Shown here one piece after another: positions 1 to 5,513 of a stretch of 5,625 nt of DNA. Below the pieces are notes generated by a model. It made no database searches. It saw nothing but the letters and a program-made list of their open reading frames with translations, and was not told where the DNA came from. Numbering within the stretch: position 1 is the first letter of the stretch; each line of letters begins with the position of its first letter. A program made the translations under genes and the position numbers. Location of the stretch: the NCBI GenBank assembly GCA_016220045.1, contig JACRIP010000317.1, positions 1 through 5,625 of the forward strand, read 5' to 3'. This DNA comes from Planctomycetota bacterium. Lineage in GTDB: Bacteria; Planctomycetota; MHYJ01; WSZJ01; JACPWG01.

Positions 1-62
1 AGTACGAGTACGAGAACGAGAGCGAGAGCGAGAACGAGAGCGAGAGCGAGTACGAGAACGAC
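1..62. repeat. Degenerate hexanucleotide tandem array (GAGNRC-type)
   Basis: About ten consecutive 6-bp units are visible. From position 6 they read GAGTAC, GAGAAC, GAGAGC, GAGAGC, GAGAAC, GAGAGC, GAGAGC, GAGTAC, GAGAAC, then a partial GAC. The left edge is cut by the window. The first three bases (GAG) and the last (C) never vary; positions 4-5 alternate among TA, AA and AG. Read in the third plus frame it would encode alternating Tyr/Asn/Ser-Glu and run to a TGA at 108-110, so a charged C-terminal tail of an upstream gene cannot be excluded. An intergenic microsatellite is the simpler reading, because hexamer arrays are open in several frames by construction. Confidence 0.85.
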
Positions 63-139
63 GGAGGTCACGTTCCGATTCGTGGGCCGGTCCAGGCCGA
101 GAACCAATGACGGCCACCCACCCCGGGCCCTGCCCGCCC

Positions 140-169
140 TTGCCTCGCCCGCGCCCGCCTGGCTATACT
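140..169 (+). promoter_or_regulatory. Sigma70-like promoter giving a leaderless DUF4058 transcript
   Basis: A -10 box TATACT lies at 164-169 (5 of 6 to TATAAT). A weak -35, TTGCCT, lies at 140-145 (4 of 6 to TTGACA), with an 18-nt spacer. The ATG at 176 begins 7 nt after the -10 box, which is where transcription would normally start, so the mRNA would begin at or next to the start codon. There is no Shine-Dalgarno before that ATG, which agrees with a leaderless start. The TATA-like box stands out in otherwise very GC-rich sequence. The -35 call is weaker than the -10 call. Confidence 0.55.
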
Positions 170-175
170 GGGTGC

Positions 176-999
176 ATGAGCACGACCGCGCGCTACCGCT
201 TTCCCGGCATGGACCCCTGGCTGGAGCACCGGGCCATCTGGCCGGACCTCCATCACAACCTTATCACCTACCTGCGCGACGAACTCGCCGGCCGCATCGC
301 GCCACCTCCAGCGCCCGTCACGGCGAGCGCCTGGTCATCGAGTCGTCGCGGCGGGAGATCGTGCCGGACGTCGTCACTTCCCTGCGTCGCCCGGGCGCGC
401 CGGCGGACGGCGGGGCCACGGCGGTGCTCGACGAACCGGTGGTCGTGCTCCTGCCCGAGGCCAACTACGCCCAGCCCTTCATCGAAATCCGCGACCGCCG
501 GACCGGGAACCGGGTGGTCACGGTGATCGAGGTGCTCTCCCCCTCCAACAAGTGCGCGGGCACGGATGCGGCGGCGAAATACGACAGCATGCAGGCGCGG
601 GCGGTGCAGTCCCAGGTGAACCTGCTGGAAATCGACCTCCTACGCGGCGGGGAGCACACGGTGGCGGTGCCACAGGAGGTCCTTGACGGATTCGGGCCGA
701 TCCACTACCGGATCGTCTGTCGGCGCGCGGCACCCGCCAAATCGGCGGACGTGTATCCGCTCTTCCTGGCGCAGCGGCTGCCGCGGCTGCGGGTGCCGCT
801 TTCGCACCCCGACCCGGACGCGATCGTCGACCTGCAACCGCTGATCGAGCGCGCCTACCTCGCGGGCGGCTACGGCGAAGACCTTGACTACGCCAAAGAC
901 CCGATCCCGCCTCTCGGCGCGTAGGACCTGGCCTGGGCGCGCGGCGTGCTCGGCGCGGGCGGCGCCGCCGTCGCTACCACCCACGCTCCGACCGCGTAA
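176..999 (+). pseudogene. DUF4058 family protein, frameshifted and prematurely stopped
   Basis: The gene starts at the ATG at 176 with the DUF4058 (PF13267) N-terminal signature FPGMDPWLE followed by W-x-D-x-HH. After about 43 codons the family-like sequence (ARHGERLVIE, REIVPDVV, IEVLSPSNK, LLEIDLLRGGEH) continues one frame over, in the frame that ends with TAG at 922-924. The switch lies between about 304 and 316 and equals a one-base deletion. No slippery heptamer is there, so programmed frameshifting is unlikely. After the TAG, the same frame continues DLAWARGVL, resembling the usual family C-terminus (PPL-x-x-ED-x-x-W), to TAA at 997-999. Restoring one base and the TAG gives about 274 residues, close to my recollection of the family's normal size. 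The family's function is unknown; its E-V-LSPSNK block recalls Uma2-type nuclease folds, but that link is speculative. Sequencing error could explain either lesion. Confidence 0.75.
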
Positions 1000-1112
1000 T
1001 CGGCCACTGCCGTCCCCCCCGGCCGCGCTCCCGCCCCTGCCCCGCCCGCGCTCCGTTCAGCGGCCGGGGCGGGCGCCAGCGCCAGGAGCGCCAGAATCGG
1101 CAAGCGACGCAT
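888..1112 (-). CDS. Small putative exported protein (74 aa, unrecognised)
   Basis: The ATG at 1112-1110 is preceded by a near-perfect Shine-Dalgarno (GGGAAGGAGG, 1130-1121) with 8 nt between. The N-terminus is a classical signal peptide: MRR, then a hydrophobic LPILALLALA stretch, then APAPAA as a plausible signal peptidase I site near residue 20. The mature part is Ala/Gly/Pro-rich and low in complexity, with one hydrophobic patch (YAVGAWVVATAAP), and I recognise no family. The frame extends upstream to 1268, but only the 1112 start has a ribosome site. Its last 37 codons lie antisense to the C-terminal coding region of the DUF4058 pseudogene (to 999), so the C-terminal half may be accidental. 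It may be the 5' remnant of a longer secreted protein gene truncated at the junction. The start region is convincing; the full-length product is not. Confidence 0.5.
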   Translation of the reverse strand: MRRLPILALLALAPAPAAERSAGGAGAGARPGGTAVADYAVGAWVVATAAPPAPSTPRAQARSYAPRGGIGSLA

Positions 1113-1120
1113 CCCCGTAC

Positions 1121-1130
1121 CCTCCTTCCC
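1121..1130 (-). promoter_or_regulatory. Strong Shine-Dalgarno for the small exported ORF
   Basis: The minus strand reads GGGAAGGAGG here, 8 nt upstream of the ATG at 1112. It is the strongest ribosome-binding site in the window and decides the start over the upstream in-frame candidate at 1268. Confidence 0.7.
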
Positions 1131-1160
1131 GATGATCGAGCGACTTCCGACTTCCGCCCG

Positions 1161-1197
1161 GACGGTTCGGGCGGGGGACCGCGGCGGTCCGACCGTC
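1161..1197. repeat. Inverted repeat with alternative inner hairpin
   Basis: GACGGTTCGG (1161-1170) pairs with CCGACCGTC (1189-1197) as 9 bp with one bulged T. The loop contains ACCG/CGGT (1178-1181 with 1185-1188), which extends to GGACCG/CGGTCC if the outer stem opens. It lies 48 nt or more upstream of the small exported ORF and beside a 7-bp direct repeat (CGACTTC twice, 1141-1154). It may be an operator or leader structure for that ORF, or just GC-rich self-complementarity. Confidence 0.35.
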
Positions 1198-1349
1198 ACG
1201 CCCCGGGCGGCGACCTGTGGACGGCGCACCACATCCTGGCATCCCCGCGCGCGGCGCGGCACGCCCATTTCGGAGGGGCGACCCGTCGGGCCGGCCCGAT
1301 GACGCGGGCGCGGCGTACCGGGCGGGTGCCGCGCCGCGCGAGATGCTCA

Positions 1350-1379
1350 GGCCCGGGGCCCGCGACGAGGCCCCGGGCC
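1350..1379 (-). terminator. GC-rich stem-loop after the cysteine desulfurase
   Basis: A perfect 11-bp inverted repeat, GGCCCGGGGCC (1350-1360) and GGCCCCGGGCC (1369-1379), flanks an 8-nt loop. On the minus strand it starts 2 nt after the desulfurase TAG (1384-1382). No T-run follows on either strand, so it is not a canonical intrinsic terminator. It could be a U-tract-less terminator or an RNA 3'-end protecting hairpin. The placement right after the stop favours a transcript-end function. Confidence 0.5.
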
Positions 1380-1381
1380 GC

Positions 1382-2533
1382 CTACGGCGCAAGCGCCCGC
1401 AAGCGCGCGGCGCAGTCGATCGTGGCGGCGCCCGCGGCCGCGATCTCGGCTGCGGTGGTGTCGATCCCCAGTGAGAAGCGGATCGAGCACGCGGCCTGGT
1501 CGGGGGTGAGGCCGATGGCGCGGAGCACGTGGGAGGGCTCGCGCGTCGCCGACATGCAGGCGCTGCCGGAGGAGACGGAGATGCCGAGGCGGCCGAGCGC
1601 CAGCACCATCGCCTCCCCTGCCACCTTTTCGAGCAGGAGGCTGAGCACGTTGGGCACGCGGGGCGCCGTGGCGCCGAGGGCGCGCGCGCCCGGAATGCGC
1701 ACGAGCAACTCGGCCTGGAGGCGGTCGCGCAGGGAGGCCATGCGTGCGCCGTGCGCGTCCAGGTCGGGCAGCACGGCGTCGAGTGCGGCGGCGAAGGCGG
1801 CGGCGCCGGGGACGTTTTCCGTGCCCGGGCGCAGGCCGCGTTCGTGCGCCCCGCCCCAGGTCAGCGGCTCGAGCGGCGTCCCGGCACGCAGCCAGAGCGC
1901 GCCCACCCCCTTCGGCCCGTAGGCCTTGTGCGCCGCGACCGAGAGCGCGTCCACGCCGAGCTCGCACACGCGGATCGGCAGCTTGCCGAGCGCTTGCACG
2001 GCGTCGGTGTGGAAAAGCGCGCCCTGCTCATGCGCGAGGCGGGCGAGCTCGGCGATCGGCGCGAGCGTGCCGAGCTCGTTGTTGGCGAGCCTGATCGACA
2101 CCAGCGCGGTGTCGGGCGCGAGCGCGGCGGCGAGATCCGCCGGGCGGACGCGCGCGTCGTTGTCGACCGGGAGCACGGTGGTGCGGCAGCCCTCGCGCGC
2201 CAGCGCCGCGACCGCGTGCAGGACCGCGTGGTGCTCGACCGCGGCGGTGATCACGTGCCGTCCGCGCCCGGCGCGGGCCGCGGCGCGCGCCAGCCCGAGG
2301 ACCGCGAGGTTGTCGGACTCGGTGCCGCCGCCGGTGAAGATCAGTTCGTCGGGCCCTCCCCCGAGGTGGAAGGCGACCCGGGCGCGTGCCTCCTCCAGGA
2401 CGCGGCGCGCCTCCCGCCCCACCGGGTGAACGCTGGAGGGGTTGCCGAAGCAGCGCGCCGCGACCTCGGCGCAGGCCGCAAGGGCGCGCGGGTGCGGGCG
2501 GGTGGTCGCGGCGTGGTCGAGGTAGATGTTCAC
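1382..2533 (-). CDS. Cysteine desulfurase, NifS/IscS type (PLP-dependent)
   Basis: A fold-type I, class V aminotransferase-like enzyme that moves sulfur from L-cysteine to an active-site cysteine as persulfide, feeding Fe-S cluster or thio-cofactor synthesis in the cytosol. The N-terminus is NIYLDHAATT. GGGTESDN (68-75) and EHH (100-102) form part of the cofactor site. HTDAVQA (D177) contacts the PLP ring. SVAAHKAYGPKG holds the PLP lysine K203. RPGTENV (235-241) follows, and SSGSACMSA carries the catalytic C326 in a loop, with IRFSLG near the end. The 383-residue length is normal. The start is the GTG at 2533, because it puts the conserved N-terminus at residue 2; an upstream TTG at 2575 would add 14 unconserved residues. 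Neither has a good Shine-Dalgarno. No scaffold protein, isc/suf or mnmA gene is in view, so the sulfur acceptor is unknown. Confidence 0.93.
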   Translation of the reverse strand: MNIYLDHAATTRPHPRALAACAEVAARCFGNPSSVHPVGREARRVLEEARARVAFHLGGGPDELIFTGGGTESDNLAVLGLARAAARAGRGRHVITAAVEHHAVLHAVAALAREGCRTTVLPVDNDARVRPADLAAALAPDTALVSIRLANNELGTLAPIAELARLAHEQGALFHTDAVQALGKLPIRVCELGVDALSVAAHKAYGPKGVGALWLRAGTPLEPLTWGGAHERGLRPGTENVPGAAAFAAALDAVLPDLDAHGARMASLRDRLQAELLVRIPGARALGATAPRVPNVLSLLLEKVAGEAMVLALGRLGISVSSGSACMSATREPSHVLRAIGLTPDQAACSIRFSLGIDTTAAEIAAAGAATIDCAARLRALAP

Positions 2534-2595
2534 GCGGAACCGTGGAGGGAAGCCGGAGCCGGCAGGGTGGCGCAACGCCGCGGGGGGAGCAGAGA

Positions 2596-2791
2596 ACCGT
2601 CACATTGTCGCATTGTCACATTGTCTCATTGACACTCGCCGGCCATGTGGGCGTACCGAGGCGTTCGCCCGCGGATCCCGCGGGGATACCGAGACCGAGA
2701 AACGACCGAACCACCGGCAGTGCGGCCCGGTACGCCCGCGTTGCCCAAGAGCGTCTAATGGGACAATGTGAAAATGCGACAATGGGACAAT
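2596..2791. repeat. Imperfect palindrome bounded by inverted octanucleotide arrays
   Basis: The left arm has five 8-bp units (2596-2635): ACCGTCAC, ATTGTCGC, ATTGTCAC, ATTGTCTC, ATTGACAC. The right arm (2760-2791) has four units in the opposite orientation: GGGACAAT, GTGAAAAT, GCGACAAT, GGGACAAT. 2604-2627 pairs with 2760-2783 at 22 of 24 positions, and the variable bases also match in register. Further in, GGGCGTACCG (2649-2658) pairs perfectly with CGGTACGCCC (2728-2737) about nearly the same centre (~2693). Patchy similarity joins the two blocks with one 1-nt indel. The whole could fold as a hairpin with arms of roughly 90 nt. There is no ORF of note, transposase or obvious target-site duplication. 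It resembles a MITE or an interspersed palindromic repeat. As a transcript between two minus-strand genes it could also act as a terminator or RNA-processing site. Confidence 0.85.
2668..2684. repeat. Short perfect hairpin inside the palindrome
   Basis: CCCGCGG (2668-2674), loop ATC, CCGCGGG (2678-2684): a 7-bp all-GC stem with a 3-nt loop. It sits left of the centre of the large palindrome and would compete with the long-range pairing. No T-run follows on either strand. Confidence 0.55.
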
Positions 2792-2812
2792 CCGCACTTC
2801 TCAGCCCCACCC

Positions 2813-3562
2813 TCACGTCCCCTTTTCGAGTCGATCGCCGAACGTGGGTGACAGCTCCTTGATCTCGAAGATCTTCGCCTTCGTCCGCCCGTAGTCGTAG
2901 GGCACCCGGTGCCACTTCATCGTGGCGCCATCGAACGTCAAGTAGCAGGCGCGGTTGTCGCCGTCGCGCGGCTGGCCCACCGAGCCGACGTTGACCAGGA
3001 TCTTTTTTTCGCCCGGAGTGTAGGTGCCGTTGAGTTCGTCCGGGTGCTTGTAGCCTTCGCCCTCGATGAAGACGCCCGGCTGGTGCGTGTGCCCGCAGAA
3101 GGCGCGGCGGTCGATGCGCGCGAACAGCCGGCTCATGCTGTCGGGATCCTGCGCGTCCTGCGGGAAGACGTACTGCGTGACCGGGTCGAGCGGCGAGCCG
3201 TGAACGTAGAGCGTGTCGCCTTCGAGGCGATGCTCGGGCAGGGCGCAGAGGAAGCGCCACAGCTCGTCGTTCTCGGTGGAGGAACAGGCGTCGGAGAGCA
3301 GGCGGCCGCGCGTCCACTCCAGCGCGCGCCGCGCCCGCTCGTTGAAACCCACCGGGAAGAAGACGATCCCCTGCTCGTGGTTGCCGCGCAGGGTGAGGCG
3401 GAACTCCTTGCGCGCGATGGCGCAGGTCTCCCTCGGGTTGGGACCGTAGCCGACGACGTCGCCGAGGCAGACGATCTCCGAGACGTCGCGCTCGCGCGCG
3501 TGCAGGAGCACCGCTTCGAGCGCTTCGAGATTGGCGTGGATGTCGGAGAGGATGGCGAGCAT
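2813..3562 (-). CDS. Metallophosphoesterase (calcineurin-like, YfcE/ApaH-type)
   Basis: A 249-residue dinuclear-metal phosphoesterase with the complete motif series: SDIHANLEAL (D7, H9), CLGDVVGYGP (D35), RGNHEQ (N61, H62), YVHGSP (H121) and CGHTH (H158, H160), then NVGSVGQPRDGD (191-202). The layout fits the compact bacterial family in PF12850, with no signal peptide or extra domain, so it should be cytosolic. The substrate (nucleotide, phosphodiester or phosphoprotein) cannot be read from sequence. The ATG at 3562 is chosen because it places the first metal motif at residue 6; the frame opens further upstream to 3610, but that stretch overlaps the aldehyde dehydrogenase 3' end. The start lies 4 nt after the dehydrogenase TAG with no clear Shine-Dalgarno, which suggests translational coupling. 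Confidence 0.93.
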   Translation of the reverse strand: MLAILSDIHANLEALEAVLLHARERDVSEIVCLGDVVGYGPNPRETCAIARKEFRLTLRGNHEQGIVFFPVGFNERARRALEWTRGRLLSDACSSTENDELWRFLCALPEHRLEGDTLYVHGSPLDPVTQYVFPQDAQDPDSMSRLFARIDRRAFCGHTHQPGVFIEGEGYKHPDELNGTYTPGEKKILVNVGSVGQPRDGDNRACYLTFDGATMKWHRVPYDYGRTKAKIFEIKELSPTFGDRLEKGT

Positions 3563-3566
3563 CAGG

Positions 3567-5060
3567 CTACGCCGGCTGGTTGTCGATTTGCGCCCGCTGC
3601 AGCCGGCCACTGTAGTCCACGTAGATCGTCTTCCACTCGTTGTAGACGTCGTAGACCGTGTGGCTGGCTTCGCGGTGGCCGTTCCCGGTGTCCTTCATGC
3701 CGCCGAAGGGCAGGTGGCTCTCCGCGCCGATGGTCGGGCCGTTCACGTAGACGATGCCGCACTCGATGCGCTCCATCGCCTGGAAGGCCGCGCGCACGTC
3801 CTTCGTATAGATCGAGGAGGACAGCCCGTAGGACGAATCGTTCATCGTCGCGATCGCCTCGTCGAGGTCGCCCACGGTCACGACCGACAGCACCGGGCCG
3901 AAAATCTCCTCGCGGAAGATGCGCATCGCCGGGGTGACGCCGTCGAAGATGGTGGGCTCGAAGAAGTACCCGCGCGCGCACTCGCCCGCCTTGTGGGCGG
4001 CGCCGCCGCTGACCAGGCGCGCGCCCTCGCCCTTGCCGATTTCGACGTAGGAGGCGACCTCGGTCCGGCGCGCCTCGTTGATCAGCGGGCCCATCTCGGT
4101 GCCGGCCTTGAGGCCGTCGCCGATCTTGAGCTTGCGCGCCGCCTCGACCAGGCGCTCCAGGAAGGCGCCCTTGATCGCGCGGTGCAGGATCAGCCGGCTG
4201 GTCGCGGTGCAACGCTGGCCCGCGGTCGCGAACGCGCCCCAGAGCGCGCCCTTCAGCGCCAGGTCCATGTCGGCGTCGTCCATCACGATCTGGGCGTTCT
4301 TGCCGCCGAGCTCGAGCGAGCAGCGCTTCAGGTCTTGACCGCAGATCGACGCCAGCTCGCGGCCCACGGCCGAGGAGCCGGTGAAGGAGATCAGGCGGAC
4401 ATCCTTGTGGCGGGCGAGCGCGGTACCGGCTTCGGCGCCGCCGCCGTGGACCACGTTTACGACGCCGGGCGGAATGCCCGCCGCCTCGCAGACCTGAGCC
4501 AGCTTGACCGCGCAGAGCGGGGTGTCGCTCGCCGGCTTGAGGATGACCGTGCAGCCGCTGATCAGCGCCGGAAACATCTTCCAGGTCGGAATCGCGATCG
4601 GGAAGTTCCAGGGCGAAATCAGGCCGCACACGCCCACGGGCTGGCGCACGGTCATCGCCCATTTGTCGCCGAGTTCGGAGGGGGTGGTGATGCCGAAGAG
4701 CCGCCGGCCCTCGCCGCCGGCGTAGTAGGCGGTGTCGATCGCCTCCTGCACGTCCCCGCGCCCCTCGTCGAGGATCTTGCCGTTCTCGCGCGTCAGCGTG
4801 CGCGCCAGGTCCTCCTTGCGCTCCTCCATCACCCGGCCCAGCCTGAACAGAAGCTCGCCGCGTTTCGGGCCCGGCGTCCGGCTCCAGCCCGGCAGGGCCG
4901 CCTTCGCCGCCTGCACGGCCGTGTCCACGTCGGCGGCATCGGACTTCGGGAACTCCCCGATCACGTCTCCGGTATTCGCCGGATTCTTGTCCTCGAACCA
5001 CCGCCCAGTGCGGGACTCGACCCATTTGCCGTTGATGAAGTTCCGGAAGCGCTCGGTCAT
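3567..5060 (-). CDS. NAD(P)-dependent aldehyde dehydrogenase
   Basis: A 497-residue member of the aldehyde dehydrogenase superfamily (PF00171), which oxidises an aldehyde to a carboxylate. Key residues are present: PWNF (N152), LKPAS (K175), FTGSS (227-230) of the cofactor fold, LELGGKN with the general base E250, GQRCT with the nucleophile C284, and EEIFGPV (E385). The C-terminal pattern PFGGMKDTGNGHREA, then EWKTIYVDYSGRLQRAQID, recalls the subgroup often annotated as 2-oxoglutarate-semialdehyde or piperideine-6-carboxylate dehydrogenase; the substrate is not certain. The ATG at 5060 is preferred over the in-frame ATG at 5078 because only it has a Shine-Dalgarno (GAAAGGA, 9 nt away), and MTERFRNFINGKW matches the usual family start. 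It lies 48 nt after the protease gene and 4 nt before the phosphoesterase, probably in one transcript. Confidence 0.95.
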   Translation of the reverse strand: MTERFRNFINGKWVESRTGRWFEDKNPANTGDVIGEFPKSDAADVDTAVQAAKAALPGWSRTPGPKRGELLFRLGRVMEERKEDLARTLTRENGKILDEGRGDVQEAIDTAYYAGGEGRRLFGITTPSELGDKWAMTVRQPVGVCGLISPWNFPIAIPTWKMFPALISGCTVILKPASDTPLCAVKLAQVCEAAGIPPGVVNVVHGGGAEAGTALARHKDVRLISFTGSSAVGRELASICGQDLKRCSLELGGKNAQIVMDDADMDLALKGALWGAFATAGQRCTATSRLILHRAIKGAFLERLVEAARKLKIGDGLKAGTEMGPLINEARRTEVASYVEIGKGEGARLVSGGAAHKAGECARGYFFEPTIFDGVTPAMRIFREEIFGPVLSVVTVGDLDEAIATMNDSSYGLSSSIYTKDVRAAFQAMERIECGIVYVNGPTIGAESHLPFGGMKDTGNGHREASHTVYDVYNEWKTIYVDYSGRLQRAQIDNQPA

Positions 5061-5069
5061 CGTCGATCG

Positions 5070-5076
5070 TCCTTTC
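5070..5076 (-). promoter_or_regulatory. Shine-Dalgarno selecting the aldehyde dehydrogenase start
   Basis: The minus strand reads GAAAGGA here, 9 nt upstream of the ATG at 5060. It overlaps the alternative upstream ATG (5078-5076), which itself has no ribosome site, so the downstream start is favoured. Confidence 0.65.
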
Positions 5077-5108
5077 ATGGCGGCACGCCGTCGCCGGCGG
5101 CCGCAGCG

Positions 5109-5489
5109 TCACTTGACGATGGAGGTCGGGATGTTCGGACTCGCAGGGTTTACGGTAACCGTTCGGGCCGACGGGGAGACCACCAGGTCCATGTCTTCCA
5201 TCGGCACGGCGCCCAGGAGCACGTCGTTGCCCAGGACCAGCGCGCCGGTGAAGCAGGCGCGGTTGCCGAAGCGCAACTCGACCGGGCCGACGTACGGACA
5301 GAGCCGGGTCGAACCGTCGGCGGTCACCACCTCACGCTCGTACAGCGTCTGGAAGCGAAGCTGGATGGCGATGTGCTGGGGCACGCAGAGGTGCAGGGCG
5401 TCGGTGTCCGCCATGGCCGAAACGTCGATGGGCTGCAACTCCGGGTGTTGCGGGTTCCGCAGGGTGATCGCGGCGTACACGAGCCCCAT
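5109..5489 (-). CDS. Clan AA (retropepsin-like) aspartic protease family protein
   Basis: A 126-residue single-domain protein matching the short bacterial clan AA proteases, which resemble one retroviral protease subunit and are expected to work as homodimers. Recognisable blocks are MGLVYA at the start, the active-site segment ADTDALHLCVPQHIAIQL (27-44), ADGS (57-60), PYVGPVELRFGNR (65-77), GALVLG (82-87), VLLGAVPMEDMDLVV (90-104, containing the second-half hydrophobic-Gly motif) and NPASPNIP (114-121). The expected catalytic triplet D-T/S-G reads D28-T29-D30, one base change from glycine (GAC against GGC), so activity is uncertain. No signal peptide or membrane segment is seen. The start is supported by GGAGGG 7 nt upstream. 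It begins 24 nt after the preceding Ala/Pro-rich gene. The biological substrate of this family is unknown to me. Confidence 0.88.
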   Translation of the reverse strand: MGLVYAAITLRNPQHPELQPIDVSAMADTDALHLCVPQHIAIQLRFQTLYEREVVTADGSTRLCPYVGPVELRFGNRACFTGALVLGNDVLLGAVPMEDMDLVVSPSARTVTVNPASPNIPTSIVK

Positions 5490-5496
5490 GCAATAT

Positions 5497-5502
5497 CCCT
5501 CC
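5497..5502 (-). promoter_or_regulatory. Shine-Dalgarno of the clan AA protease gene
   Basis: The minus strand reads GGAGGG, 7 nt before the ATG at 5489. It is a strong site that fixes the start and lies in the 24-nt gap after the upstream stop codon. Confidence 0.7.
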
Positions 5503-5513
5503 GAAAGTCACGG

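Noticed and set aside
3..110. Partial plus-strand frame through the hexamer array, ending at TGA 108-110 (alternating Tyr/Asn/Ser-Glu tail)
   Set aside because: The array is open in several frames on both strands by its composition, and no domain is visible. It is kept only as an alternative to intergenic repeat.
82..175. Upstream extension of the DUF4058 frame from GTG at 82, or ATG at 107
   Set aside because: The translated stretch is Pro/Arg/Ala shadow sequence unlike the family. The signature begins at the ATG at 176, directly after the TATACT box.
304..316. Programmed -1 frameshift as the explanation for the DUF4058 frame change
   Set aside because: No slippery X-XXY-YYZ heptamer is present and the second lesion (TAG at 922) is independent, so decay or sequence error fits better.
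922..924. TAG as a recoded sense codon
   Set aside because: It is a single case with no other in-frame TAG in the window. Other genes here use TAG as a normal stop, for example the desulfurase and the aldehyde dehydrogenase. A point mutation is simpler.
2534..2575. TTG start at 2575 for the cysteine desulfurase
   Set aside because: It adds 14 residues before the conserved NIYLDHAATT and has no ribosome site; the GTG at 2533 fits the family N-terminus.
2604..2627. CRISPR-like repeat
   Set aside because: Units are 8 bp with no spacers, and the second array is inverted; this is a short tandem repeat within a palindrome.
1529..2632. 367-residue plus-strand ORF opposite the cysteine desulfurase
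   Set aside because: It is an Arg/Gly/Ala-rich antisense shadow of a well-supported gene, produced by high GC at codon third positions.
2600..2797. 65-residue minus-strand ORF spanning the palindrome (its ends read like RQCDNAT and IVPLSHFHI)
   Set aside because: These repeating peptides are direct translations of the octamer arrays, and the middle is unremarkable, so it is not a credible protein.
3562..5112. 516-residue minus-strand ORF overlapping the aldehyde dehydrogenase in another frame
   Set aside because: It is an Arg/Gly/Asp-rich shadow frame with no motif; the aldehyde dehydrogenase frame has every catalytic motif.
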